A stretch of 64,000 nt of DNA from Ignavibacterium sp. GTDB lineage: Bacteria > Bacteroidota > Ignavibacteria > Ignavibacteriales > Ignavibacteriaceae. Location: the NCBI GenBank assembly GCA_032027145.1, contig JAVSMP010000001.1, forward strand, positions 1,950,903-2,014,902, given 5' to 3'. How positions within the stretch are numbered: position 1 is the first letter of the stretch; the number at the start of each line of letters is the position of its first letter. This document shows, piece by piece, positions 43,016 to 51,977 of this stretch. Both the position numbers and the translations under genes were made by a program. The notes below the pieces were generated by a model, which had not been told where the DNA came from, did not search any database, and worked only from the letters and a program-made list of their open reading frames with translations.

Positions 43016-43564
43016 ATGTGTTTTATTAAAAATGTAAAATACTTTAAGATAAAATGTTGTATTCTGTTGCTGGTTTTGCTAACTGCTGCTTGCAGTAATT
43101 ATGGAATTGAACCGAAACCAGTATTAAAATCACCTCCAGGTTTTAGTGGAACAATTAGATTTATCAGTGAGTGGCCTGATAGTGTAAAGAGATCATTTCT
43201 GGTAGTCTTTAAAAATCCATTAAAATCTGACAGTGATTTTACAATCCTAAATCTCAAATTTTTGAGTAAAGAAATTCCACTTGGTATTCAGACTCATAAG
43301 TTTAGTTCTCTTGATTCTGCCTATATACCTGCAACTCCGGGTTTGTTCTCAGCCGGCTCATATTTTTATGTGGCAGTAGTTCAGCAATCAACTGAAAATC
43401 TATCACTTGCACGTAAAGACTGGTTTGTTTCAGGAGTTTACTATACAGATAATGATACAACTACACCAGGTGTACTGATTATTCCGGATAGTACATTCGT
43501 TAAAAATATTAATATCAATGTTGACTTTAAGAATCCGCCTCCACAACCACCAGGTGGAAATTGA
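43016..43564 (+). CDS. Lipoprotein of unknown function paired with a TonB receptor
   Basis: The 182-residue protein has a lipoprotein signal with lipobox LTAAC, then a beta-rich domain (GFSGTIRFISEWPDSVKRS...FLVVFKNPL), ending in a Pro/Gly-rich tail PPPQPPGGN. Its TGA stop overlaps the TTG start of the TonB receptor gene, so translation is coupled. Surface lipoproteins next to TonB receptors often bind the same ligand; that is an inference here. The family is not recognised. Confidence 0.65.
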   Translation: MCFIKNVKYFKIKCCILLLVLLTAACSNYGIEPKPVLKSPPGFSGTIRFISEWPDSVKRSFLVVFKNPLKSDSDFTILNLKFLSKEIPLGIQTHKFSSLDSAYIPATPGLFSAGSYFYVAVVQQSTENLSLARKDWFVSGVYYTDNDTTTPGVLIIPDSTFVKNININVDFKNPPPQPPGGN

Positions 43565-45750
43565 AAAAGGATTTTATAAAAATTCTTTCTGTTTTAACTG
43601 TCCTTATCTTGTCAATAAATTCAAATATATTAATTGCCCAGACGTACAGTATCAGCGGAACTATTACTGATTTAAAATTAAAACCAATTCAGGGAGTTAA
43701 TGTAGTTATCTTAAATACAAATATTGGTGCAGCCTCTGATCATAATGGTAATTATAGAATATCAGATTTGAAGACTGGTATTTATACAATAGAATTTTCA
43801 GCAATTGGGTATCAAAAATTCATTAAAGAGAATGTAACTATTCAGAACCAATCAATTATTTTAAATATAGAATTGAAGGAATCGGTTATACTTTCAGAAG
43901 AAGTTCTGGTAACAGCAGGAAAGTATGAACAGAAAAAATCGGAGCTGCCTGTAAGTGCAGAAGTAATATCAGGCAAAGAATTTATTGAAAGAAATTTTAG
44001 CAATCTTGCAGATGCTGTGCGTTTTGTACCTGGTGTAACAATGACTGAAGATCAGATCAGTATAAGAGGTTCAAGCGGATACAGCAGAGGTACAGGGTCG
44101 AGAGCATTGCTTGCTATTGATGGATTGCCTTTTTATACAGGCGATACAGGTGAGATTGTTTGGGAAATGATTCCGGTTCTGGAAATTAAAAGAGTGGAAA
44201 TTATTAAAGGTGCTGCCAGTTCATTATACGGCTCTTCAGCAATTGGTGGGGTCGTAAATTGTTTAACAAGAGATATATCCGAAAAACCATTAACTATTTT
44301 AAATGGATTTTATGGATTTTTCGATAAACCTTATTACTCTGAATGGAATTGGTCTGGAAAACGAAGACCATTTAACGGATTAACTCTTTCTCATTCAAAT
44401 ACAATCGGAAATCTTGGTTTCAATGTATCATTTACTCGCCTTGAAGAATCAAGCTACAGAAAGGATGATGATTTTAAAAAGTATATCGGTTTTATTAAGA
44501 CAGTTTATAATTTTTCGCCTGCTGCATCAGTAACTTTTCTTGCGAACACTTTTAATAAACGTGCTGGTCAATTCCTTTATTGGAAAGACTCAAGAAATGC
44601 TTTAGTTGTGCCTGAAAAAAACATGAATGACAGAATTGAAACTAACCGTTATTTATTTGGTTTGATGTTCAAAAATCTAATCAATGATAAATATCTGCTC
44701 AATATTAAAACAAGCTACTACCGGAATTATTTTAAAGACAATGAAATTACTCCAAATGAATCAGCTTCAAACTTGTACAGAGGAGAAGTACAATTAAACA
44801 CAAACATTACCAGTTCTATAGTACTGACGGGCGGTGTAGAAGGTAATTACTCGAAAGTTAATTCGAGCCTTTTTGGAAATCCTGAAGCAGTCGGTTTTGG
44901 AATCTATACTGTTGCAGATATTAGTTTTTCATTCCCTCTTATAACCAGTATTGGGATAAGATATGATTACAGCAGACTTGATTCACTGAAAGCATCCGGT
45001 TCTGTATCTCCAAAACTTGGTTTTAATTACAAGATATTTAATAATTTAGTTTTAAGATCATCACTCGGAATAGGATTCAGAGCACCGGCTCTTTCAGAAG
45101 CTTTCACTTCAATTTCAACCAGCGGAATAACTATTAAGCCAAATCCTAATATAAAATCTGAACATAATATGACAATCGAATCCGGACTGAATTATTCTCC
45201 ATTTAATCAGCTTAGTTTAGACATTGCTGCTTTTTACAATGAGTATTACGATATGATTGAGCCGGGTATTGATCCCACGGACGGAAAAGTTGTATTTACT
45301 AATCTTGTAAGAGCGAGAATACAGGGCTTTGAAGCGAGTGCATCAGTCAGCATTCTTCCGGATCAGCTTACACTAATATTTAATTATACATATTTATGGG
45401 CAAGAGATCTTGAAACAGGATTAGCATTGCGTTACCGTCCACGGCATATTTTTTATTCTACTATTGATTTTAGAAAATGGAATTTTGAAGCTGAAATTAA
45501 CTTCAGATATTCCAGCAAAGTTGAAGAGATAGATGAAGAACTTATTGATCTGGGAATTATAGTTGATGGCGAATTACGCGTACCTGTTTATACAACAGAT
45601 TTAAAATTTGGATATAACTTTTTGTCAACAGGCTTCCCATTAAATATATATCTGAACGTTAAAAATATTTTCAATTACAATTATGTAGAACTTATCGGCA
45701 ATCTCAGACCGATCAGAAATTTTTCTCTAGGTTTTAATTTTGCATTTTAA
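43561..45750 (+). CDS. TonB-dependent outer-membrane receptor
   Basis: The start is TTG 43561, with AGGTGG upstream and overlap with the previous stop codon. The 729 residues comprise a signal peptide, a carboxypeptidase-regulatory-like domain (YSISGTITDLKLKPIQGVNV, about 30-115), a plug (QISIRGSSGYSRGTGSRALL, RVEIIKGAASSLYGSSAIGG), and a 22-strand-type barrel ending FSLGFNFAF with a terminal aromatic residue. It imports a large solute such as a siderophore, vitamin or polymer using TonB energy. The ligand is unknown. Confidence 0.93.
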   Translation: MKKDFIKILSVLTVLILSINSNILIAQTYSISGTITDLKLKPIQGVNVVILNTNIGAASDHNGNYRISDLKTGIYTIEFSAIGYQKFIKENVTIQNQSIILNIELKESVILSEEVLVTAGKYEQKKSELPVSAEVISGKEFIERNFSNLADAVRFVPGVTMTEDQISIRGSSGYSRGTGSRALLAIDGLPFYTGDTGEIVWEMIPVLEIKRVEIIKGAASSLYGSSAIGGVVNCLTRDISEKPLTILNGFYGFFDKPYYSEWNWSGKRRPFNGLTLSHSNTIGNLGFNVSFTRLEESSYRKDDDFKKYIGFIKTVYNFSPAASVTFLANTFNKRAGQFLYWKDSRNALVVPEKNMNDRIETNRYLFGLMFKNLINDKYLLNIKTSYYRNYFKDNEITPNESASNLYRGEVQLNTNITSSIVLTGGVEGNYSKVNSSLFGNPEAVGFGIYTVADISFSFPLITSIGIRYDYSRLDSLKASGSVSPKLGFNYKIFNNLVLRSSLGIGFRAPALSEAFTSISTSGITIKPNPNIKSEHNMTIESGLNYSPFNQLSLDIAAFYNEYYDMIEPGIDPTDGKVVFTNLVRARIQGFEASASVSILPDQLTLIFNYTYLWARDLETGLALRYRPRHIFYSTIDFRKWNFEAEINFRYSSKVEEIDEELIDLGIIVDGELRVPVYTTDLKFGYNFLSTGFPLNIYLNVKNIFNYNYVELIGNLRPIRNFSLGFNFAF

Positions 45751-45871
45751 GCTCAACTATTATTAATAGTGTTGTAATTTTCATTTTAAATATGGAATTT
45801 ATTGTAGATTAAAATTGTAATGAGATAGTTAGGGTTTATTTGGTTTAAAAATATTTTAGTGAGACAGTTAA

Positions 45872-46942
45872 ATGAAAAGATATATTACTTTGTTTGCAGT
45901 TTTATTATTCATCGGAAATACAATCGCACAACAGGCAAGCGATTATTTTCCTGCACAAACTGGATTCGAATGGAAGTATAAAGTAATTCCACTTGATTCA
46001 GCCAGTAATCCAATTAATGAATCAGCTTATTATCGAATGGATAGATTTGAATCTGTTGCTAATTTTCAGGGAAGATCAGCAGACATTGTTCTGACAAAAT
46101 CAGGTCCTCTGCAAACTATTAAACTTCTGCCTTATCAGGATTCATTATTTTACAGCACAGAAGGAACAAATGGATATAGCTATTACAGCGTAGAGAGCGT
46201 TAGGGGATTTTTAAATTCGCTGGATTCACTTGGAATAACCCAGAATTTTAGTTTCTTAAATTTCTTTACTTCTCTGCAGGCTTGGTATGATAATTACCGG
46301 TTTGCTTCGCCTGTAAATACACCATATACTTTAATGCAAAAAGATACTGTGATAACTATTGGTACACTGAATGTTCCATTCAGATTCAAATATTCTGGCA
46401 GCAGATTAAATGATCAGACTATCTCAACAGCTCTTGGAGATCTTAATTGTAAAAAGTTTTTATTACAATGGAAGATATTATCATATACAGTTGTTGAACT
46501 ACTTACATTAAATGATACTGTGTGGATTGCTCCTGATAATTGGATTGTCCAGGATATCATTCCAGGTCAATATGTTGATAACCTTACAATGCTCGGTGTT
46601 GATCCATTTTCTATCCCTGGACTTGATATTAGACTTACTAATGATATTGTTAGTGTTGAAGATGAAGCAATAATATCGCATAATTTTACACTTGAACAGA
46701 ATTATCCAAATCCGTTTAATCCGACCACAACAATCAGTTACAACATTCCTCAAAGTTCTTTTGTAACTCTAAAAATTTATGATGCATTAGGGAATGAAGC
46801 TGCAGTTCTTGTAAACGAACAAAAAACAGCAGGCAGACATGAAGTAAATTTCAGCAGCTCCCAACTTGCAAGCGGTATTTATTTCTATAGATTGATGTCA
46901 GGTTCATTTGATCAAACGAAAAAAATGATTCTTCTTCGTTAA
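45872..46942 (+). CDS. T9SS-secreted protein with type A sorting domain
   Basis: The 356-residue protein has a signal peptide (MKRYITLFAVLLFIGNTIAQ), an unclassified beta-rich body, and a C-terminal domain starting LEQNYPNPFNPTTTISYNIP with the ending SGSFDQTKKMILLR. The YPNPFNP motif and KMILLR end are type A sorting signals recognised by the type IX secretion system, so the protein is predicted to be surface-attached or secreted. The body shows no recognisable domain. Confidence 0.85.
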   Translation: MKRYITLFAVLLFIGNTIAQQASDYFPAQTGFEWKYKVIPLDSASNPINESAYYRMDRFESVANFQGRSADIVLTKSGPLQTIKLLPYQDSLFYSTEGTNGYSYYSVESVRGFLNSLDSLGITQNFSFLNFFTSLQAWYDNYRFASPVNTPYTLMQKDTVITIGTLNVPFRFKYSGSRLNDQTISTALGDLNCKKFLLQWKILSYTVVELLTLNDTVWIAPDNWIVQDIIPGQYVDNLTMLGVDPFSIPGLDIRLTNDIVSVEDEAIISHNFTLEQNYPNPFNPTTTISYNIPQSSFVTLKIYDALGNEAAVLVNEQKTAGRHEVNFSSSQLASGIYFYRLMSGSFDQTKKMILLR

Positions 46943-46992
46943 TATTTTATCTGAAATTTATTTAAAGAAAACTTTAATTCTAAAACAATTAT

Positions 46993-47026
46993 GCCTCATC
47001 TATTATTATCATAGATGAGGCTTTTT
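46993..47026 (+). terminator. Rho-independent terminator after the T9SS cargo gene
   Basis: GCCTCATCTA (46993-47002) pairs perfectly with TAGATGAGGC (47012-47021) around a 9-nt loop, followed by TTTTT. Confidence 0.92.
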
Positions 47027-47061
47027 ATTGGTCTGTTTCTATGATTAGAATAACAAATTAT

Positions 47062-47069
47062 TATATTTG
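47062..47069 (+). promoter_or_regulatory. Candidate -7 element (TATATTTG) of the rhomboid gene
   Basis: The octamer matches TAnnTTTG and shares TATATTTGCA with the lepA leader. It lies 25 nt before the start codon at 47095. No clear -33 TTTG is seen. Confidence 0.4.
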
Positions 47070-47094
47070 CAATAGAATGAAAAAATGATAATCA

Positions 47095-47766
47095 ATGGAT
47101 ACAGTTACTACAAAAGATGAAAAAAAAACATTATCAAAAATTTTAACACCGCTTCTTTTTCCAATAGTATTATGGGTTATTCACACTCTTTCAGTTTTAA
47201 TAAATGTAAATCTTAGCAGTTTTGGAATTTATCCAAGGCATCTTAAAGGACTTTTAGGAATTATTGCTTCTCCTTTAATCCATGCTAATTATTCGCATCT
47301 GATTTACAATACTGCTCCGCTTATGTTTTTAGGAGTAGGCATTTTTTATTTTTATCCGAAAGTTGCTTACAAATCATTTTTCATTATTTATTTTGGAACC
47401 GGAATTCTTGTATGGCTTTTTGCGAGAGAAGCATATCATATTGGTGCAAGCGGAATTATTTATGGATTCATTTCATTTTTATTTTTCAGTGGTTTATTTA
47501 GAAAAGATAGTCGTTCAATTGCATTAGCTTTAGTTGTAATTTTTCTTTATGGCGGTTTGATCTGGGGAGTTTTACCAGGTAAACAAAGCATTTCCTGGGA
47601 GTCGCATTTGTTTGGGGCAATCGTTGGAATCTTTCCTGCTTTTATTTATAGAAAAGTTGATCCGCCAAAAAAATACGACTGGGAAGATGAAGAATCTGAA
47701 ACTTCAGTTAGAGATTTAGAAGTTTCTTACGATCCGGAGAAAAACAAATTTTTAGATGAGTTATAA
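47095..47766 (+). CDS. Rhomboid-family intramembrane serine protease
   Basis: The 223-residue protein has six or so membrane segments. The catalytic pair is visible: GASG with Ser119 (YHIGASGIIYG) and His171 (SWESHLFGAIVG), along with the conserved HANYSHLIYN motif on the second membrane segment. Rhomboids cleave single-pass membrane proteins within the bilayer. The cytosolic C-terminal tail (about 190-223) is acidic and poorly conserved. The substrate is unknown. Confidence 0.92.
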   Translation: MDTVTTKDEKKTLSKILTPLLFPIVLWVIHTLSVLINVNLSSFGIYPRHLKGLLGIIASPLIHANYSHLIYNTAPLMFLGVGIFYFYPKVAYKSFFIIYFGTGILVWLFAREAYHIGASGIIYGFISFLFFSGLFRKDSRSIALALVVIFLYGGLIWGVLPGKQSISWESHLFGAIVGIFPAFIYRKVDPPKKYDWEDEESETSVRDLEVSYDPEKNKFLDEL

Positions 47767-47773
47767 CTTTGTG

Positions 47774-47872
47774 AGTCATTGCGAGTGAGTCTTCGAGCGA
47801 AGCAATCCGATATCAAATTCTAAATAAATGACAGATTGTATCACTTCCGATAAGTCGGGATTTGTAATGACT
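47774..47872 (+). repeat. Intergenic CATTGCGAG repeat (copy 2) with inverted ends
   Basis: The element begins AGTCATTGC (47774-47782) and ends GTAATGACT (47864-47872), an imperfect inverted repeat. Inside, GTCATTGCGAG and GAAGCAATC match the copy at 37131-37199 on the opposite strand. The remainder has diverged. The size and ends suggest a small non-coding, MITE-like element; no transposase is visible in the window. Confidence 0.6.
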
Positions 47873-47913
47873 TTGAAATTTTAATAATTATTTAAAAATG
47901 TTTTGGAACTGAA

Positions 47914-48276
47914 ATGAAAAAAACAACAACAGAAACTCGTGCTTACCGCACTGAAATGAATGACAGAATTTTAAATTCCGGTTTTCGAGATTTTAATAAA
48001 TTCTTTGCACTTGATAACAAAGCTTACATCAATGGTGCATTAAATGCAAAAACAAAAGAACTAATGGGACTTGTTGCCTCAATGGTGCTGCGCTGCAACG
48101 ATTGCATTTTTTATCATATAGATCGTTCAATTCAGGAAGGTGCAACCAAAGAAGAACTGATGGAGACTTTTAACATAGCTCTTATTGTCGGCGGTTCAAT
48201 TGTTATTCCACATTTGCGTTTTGCATTTGAAGTTATGGATAACTTATTTAATGAAAAAGAAAGTTCAGAAAAATGA
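47914..48276 (+). CDS. Carboxymuconolactone decarboxylase-family protein
   Basis: The 120-residue protein has the AhpD/CMD core with the redox motif MVLRCNDCIFYHIDRSIQEGA (CxxC...H), which in AhpD-type members acts as a peroxide-reducing thiol pair. Others decarboxylate lactones. The motif favours the thiol type. Its end overlaps the amidohydrolase start by 4 nt (ATGA), so they are co-translated. Confidence 0.88.
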   Translation: MKKTTTETRAYRTEMNDRILNSGFRDFNKFFALDNKAYINGALNAKTKELMGLVASMVLRCNDCIFYHIDRSIQEGATKEELMETFNIALIVGGSIVIPHLRFAFEVMDNLFNEKESSEK

Positions 48277-49610
48277 TTATTGTTCCCAAAAACATTGTAA
48301 CAGTAGATTCTAAAGAACGAATATTAAAAAATCATTTTGTAGAAATAGAGAACGGCAGAATTATTTCTATTAAAAAGAATGATGAAAAATATTTTTCTAA
48401 AAATAAAAATAGAGTTCTCAGATTTGATGACCTCACTTTAATTCCCGGATTTGTACAAACGCATATTCACCTTTGCCAGACATTATTCCGCTGTTTGGCT
48501 GATGATCTTGAACTTCTTGATTGGCTTCAGTTAAGAATATTTCCTTACGAAAATGCACATAATAAAAATTCTCTTTTAACTTCTGTCAGATTAGGATTAA
48601 ATGAATTACTTTTGAGCGGCACAACAACATTGCTTGATATGGGAACTTTACGGCATCAGGAAGTTATCTTTGAAGAATTGCAAAATGCCGGTATGCGTGC
48701 AATTGCCGGCAAATGTTTGATTGATGAGAATGATTTATTCCCGGATTTTAAATCAGAAACAAGATCCGAATTGAAAGATATTTATCAGCTTGCTAAGACT
48801 TTTCATAATACTTCGAATGGAAAAATTAAATACGGGTTTGCTCCTAGATTTGTTTTATCCTGTTCTGAAGAACTTCTTAAAGAATCATTTGAAATGAAAA
48901 AAGATTTTGCAGGCAGTTTATACCACACTCATTCATCAGAAAATAAAGATGAAATTGCTGAAGTTAAGCGAAGACATAAAAAAGAAAATATCGAATATTT
49001 CAATTCAATTGGTGTTATTGATGATCATTCTGTTTTAGCACATTGCATTCATGTTAATGATAAAGAAATTGGTTTACTGAAAAAAAATAATACCCGTGTT
49101 TCTCATTGTCCTTCATCAAACTTAAAGCTTGGCTCAGGGATTGCAAATATTCCAAAATATTTGAAGCAGGGAATATCTGTTTCACTTGGTGCTGATGGCG
49201 CACCATGTAATAATAATTTAAGTATCTTTAATGAAATGAGATTAGCTGCATTTATTCAAAAACCGATTCATGGTTCATCAAGTATGGATGCAAAAACAGT
49301 TTTTAAGCTTGCCACTATTGAAGGTGCAAAAGCACTACATCTTCAAGATGAGATTGGAAGTATTGAAGCTGGAAAAAAAGCAGATCTGGTTTTGTTAAAT
49401 CTTAATACTAATACTCACTCAATTTCAGAAAGTGATGACTCTGTTTATTCTGATATTGTTTATTCATCTTCAGCGGATTCAGTTCATTCTGTTATGATAG
49501 AAGGTGAATGGAAAGTTCTCAATAGAAAATCACTTCTTTATGATAAAAAAGAATTGAAGCAAACATCTAAAGAAGAATTGAAAAAATTATTAAATAGAGT
49601 AAAAAATTAA
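48273..49610 (+). CDS. Metal-dependent amidohydrolase (TRZ/ATZ, MTA/SAH deaminase-like)
   Basis: The 445-residue protein has the amidohydrolase fold: a short N-terminal beta domain, then the metal site PGFVQTHIHLCQTLFRCLADD, the catalytic HTHSSENKDEIAEVKRR, the histidine in VLAHCIHVND, and the aspartate in LGADGAPCNNNLSIFNEMRLA. These motifs are closest to the aminohydrolases of the cytosine/S-adenosylhomocysteine deaminase group. The exact substrate is uncertain. It follows the CMD gene with a 4-nt overlap. Confidence 0.9.
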   Translation: MIIVPKNIVTVDSKERILKNHFVEIENGRIISIKKNDEKYFSKNKNRVLRFDDLTLIPGFVQTHIHLCQTLFRCLADDLELLDWLQLRIFPYENAHNKNSLLTSVRLGLNELLLSGTTTLLDMGTLRHQEVIFEELQNAGMRAIAGKCLIDENDLFPDFKSETRSELKDIYQLAKTFHNTSNGKIKYGFAPRFVLSCSEELLKESFEMKKDFAGSLYHTHSSENKDEIAEVKRRHKKENIEYFNSIGVIDDHSVLAHCIHVNDKEIGLLKKNNTRVSHCPSSNLKLGSGIANIPKYLKQGISVSLGADGAPCNNNLSIFNEMRLAAFIQKPIHGSSSMDAKTVFKLATIEGAKALHLQDEIGSIEAGKKADLVLLNLNTNTHSISESDDSVYSDIVYSSSADSVHSVMIEGEWKVLNRKSLLYDKKELKQTSKEELKKLLNRVKN

Positions 49611-49722
49611 TTTGCGAGCTTCTGTGTTTTGGAGTTCCTGCCTGCCACAGGCAGTTTAGTTGCAAAAACTGAATTGCCACAAAAACATAAAAGCACTTAA
49701 TAACACTAAAAGAGAAATAAGA
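49611..49722. other. Repeat-rich gap before rdgB
   Basis: The gap carries a perfect hairpin CTGCCTG-CCA-CAGGCAG (49638-49654) and a stretch CCACAAAAACATAAAAGCAC that resembles multi-copy intergenic spacers I associate with MAGs of this kind. The origin is uncertain. It shows no gene. Confidence 0.4.
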
Positions 49723-50298
49723 TTGAAAAAAATATTATTAGCAACTACAAACAAAGGCAAACTAAACGATGTTAAAGAAATCCTTAAGGATTTGGATGTA
49801 GAAATTTTATCATTTCTGGATTTTGAAAATCATCCTGAAGTTGAAGAAAACGGTAATACATTTTTAGAAAATGCAATAATAAAAGCACGTGCTGCGTTTG
49901 ATAAATACAGGATTCCAAGTATCGGAGATGATTCCGGTTTAGAAGCATTTCAATTAAATGGTGAACCCGGCATCTATTCTGCAAGATACGCAGGTGAAAA
50001 TGCTGATGATGAAAAAAATAATTTATTGTTAATAAAAAAACTTTCGGAATTTCCGGAGCCACATCCTGGCAGATTTGTTTGTGCTGCAGTTTATTATGAT
50101 GGCAAAGAGATTAAATCTGCTATTGGAGAAATACAAGGAAACATTATAAAAATTCCGCGTGGTAAAAATGGATTTGGATATGATCCGCTGTTTGTTCCAA
50201 ATGGTTATGATGTAACTACTGCTGAAATGCCGCACCAGGAAAAAAATAAAATAAGTCATAGGTTCAATGCTTTTAAGCAATTGAAAAAACTATTATGA
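49723..50298 (+). CDS. rdgB: XTP/dITP diphosphatase (RdgB/HAM1)
   Basis: The enzyme removes inosine and xanthosine triphosphates from the nucleotide pool. I start at TTG 49723, which gives the conserved LKKILLATTNKGKLNDVKEIL and 191 residues; an earlier in-frame start at 49660 adds 21 residues without conservation. Key motifs are SIGDDSGLEAFQLNGEPGIYSARY, then GFGYDPLFVPNGY and ISHRFNAFKQLKKLL. An AAGAG ribosome site precedes the TTG. It converges with menG/ubiE. Confidence 0.95.
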   Translation: MKKILLATTNKGKLNDVKEILKDLDVEILSFLDFENHPEVEENGNTFLENAIIKARAAFDKYRIPSIGDDSGLEAFQLNGEPGIYSARYAGENADDEKNNLLLIKKLSEFPEPHPGRFVCAAVYYDGKEIKSAIGEIQGNIIKIPRGKNGFGYDPLFVPNGYDVTTAEMPHQEKNKISHRFNAFKQLKKLL

Positions 50299-50323
50299 GA
50301 AAGATAATTTGATGCTCTTTTAG

Positions 50324-51007
50324 TTACTTCTGTGCTATTACAGCCTGAACTGTTCCGAAAGTAAAATTATATGTTTTGATTTTACCAAATCCTGAGTTCC
50401 TCAAAAGTTTTTCAAGATTGACTTTTTCATCAAACTCTTCAACAGAATCGGGCAGATAAGTGTATGCAGCCTTATCTCCTGAAATTATCCCGCCGAGTAC
50501 AGGTAAAATATTTTTGAAGTAAAATTTATAAATAGATCTTATTATTTTATTGGTAGGCATTCTAAACTCAATTATCGTAGCTTTCCCATTAGGCTTCAAA
50601 ATGCGGTAGAAAGAATTAAATCCTTGCTGAATATCATAGAAATTTCTAACTCCAAAGGCTACTGTTATATTTGTAACAGATTCATCCTTAAAAGGAATTT
50701 TTTCAGCAACCATTTGGACCAGTTTGCCATCAATCCAGTTTGCTTTTTTATTGAACAAGTTTAGCATATTATAAGAAAAATCAGCTCCAAAGATTTTTTG
50801 CACTCCCATTTTATTTGCTTGAATTGCAACATCACCGGTTCCGCAGGCAACATCAAGTAAAATGGAATCAGAATTAAATCCGCTAAGTTTTAATGCTTTT
50901 TTCCGCCAGTAAAAATCCAGTCCAAAACTCAGCAGATGATTTAGAAAATCATATCTGCCGGCAATGTTATCAAACATTTTTTTTACTTGAGTTTTTTTAT
51001 CGCTCAT
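50324..51007 (-). CDS. menG: Demethylmenaquinone/ubiquinone methyltransferase
   Basis: The 227-residue protein is of the UbiE/MenG family: opening KKMFDNIAGRYDFLNHLLSFGLDFYWRKKAL, SAM motif LLDVACGTGDVAIQA, then VTNITVAFGVRNFYDIQQGF and IEFRMPTNKI. Menaquinone is the usual quinone of this phylum, so MenG is the better reading, though the sequence does not prove it. It ends the minus-strand operon rsmA - PAP2 - menG, and is 5 nt after the PAP2 gene. Confidence 0.94.
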   Translation of the reverse strand: MSDKKTQVKKMFDNIAGRYDFLNHLLSFGLDFYWRKKALKLSGFNSDSILLDVACGTGDVAIQANKMGVQKIFGADFSYNMLNLFNKKANWIDGKLVQMVAEKIPFKDESVTNITVAFGVRNFYDIQQGFNSFYRILKPNGKATIIEFRMPTNKIIRSIYKFYFKNILPVLGGIISGDKAAYTYLPDSVEEFDEKVNLEKLLRNSGFGKIKTYNFTFGTVQAVIAQK

Positions 51008-51012
51008 CTCAA

Positions 51013-51963
51013 TTAATGATTTTCATATTCAAATTTATCTTTTCCGATTTTTTTATGCCACCAGTTGAAAAAGATCTTTCCGCTCCACATAGAAACTATT
51101 GCAAAAACCAATCCGCCAATTAAATCAATAACATAGTGATACCACAAATAAACTGTAGCAATGATTAGCAAAGTCCCGACAGGAATAAAAAAGTATCTGC
51201 TTCTGCTTCTCAATTTAACTGATAAGTACATTACAATAAGAGTTATCATAGTATGCCCACTCGGGAATACATCACGCTGAACAACCTCGGCAGGGTTTGG
51301 TGTTCCAAATGGAATTCCTTCACCGGTGTTAGTCATTTCTCTCAAGAAATTTGTAAAATACAAACCTGGTAGTACTTCGTTGATAGAATTAAAATCGTGA
51401 AGTGTAAATCTTGGACCGATGCCTGGTAAAGCAAAGTATCCTAAATAAGAAAGAAAAAAACCATAGATGACCGAGAACAATGCAAAATCTAAAGCAATAA
51501 ATCTATCTTTTTTGAGAAGTGACAGTCCAAGAATAATCGGAAGGAGATAAAATGATCCGTAAACGATTTGTAATATCTCAGTTAGTAAAGGAAAAGAAAT
51601 ATGATATATCAAATGTGTCGGGTCGGTTCCGAACAACCATCTATCTATTGCAATAAACAAGTCATCATAATCCTGCCCTCGGATTGGTTTTACCATAAAG
51701 AATAGTTGTTTGAAAGTAAGAAGAATTAAAGGAGCAATGTACCAGTAATGAGTAATTCGCCAAACTTTTTTTTGTGTTTTTGCTTCAAGAAAAGAAATTG
51801 TAAATGCTAATCCGATAACGAATAGATTTATAAAAATCCAGTTAAGGGAATTTTCAATTCTCTGATAAAAAATTATATGAAGAGTTATCAAAAAAACAGA
51901 AAAGCTGATAACAACAATATCAAAAGCTTTAAGGGTTTTTATTAAGGATTTTACTTTATCCAT
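51013..51963 (-). CDS. PAP2-family membrane phosphatase/inositolphosphotransferase-like protein
   Basis: The 316-residue polytopic membrane protein shows about six to seven hydrophobic helices. The PAP2 catalytic signature is visible as PSGHTMITLIVMYLSV and the later HYVIDLIGGLVFAIVS, with the last His of the triad in WYHYVIDL. These proteins remove phosphate from lipids such as undecaprenyl pyrophosphate or transfer phosphoinositol. The substrate is unknown. It lies between rsmA and menG on the minus strand. Confidence 0.88.
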   Translation of the reverse strand: MDKVKSLIKTLKAFDIVVISFSVFLITLHIIFYQRIENSLNWIFINLFVIGLAFTISFLEAKTQKKVWRITHYWYIAPLILLTFKQLFFMVKPIRGQDYDDLFIAIDRWLFGTDPTHLIYHISFPLLTEILQIVYGSFYLLPIILGLSLLKKDRFIALDFALFSVIYGFFLSYLGYFALPGIGPRFTLHDFNSINEVLPGLYFTNFLREMTNTGEGIPFGTPNPAEVVQRDVFPSGHTMITLIVMYLSVKLRSRSRYFFIPVGTLLIIATVYLWYHYVIDLIGGLVFAIVSMWSGKIFFNWWHKKIGKDKFEYENH

Positions 51964-51977
51964 CTCTCAGTCTATTA

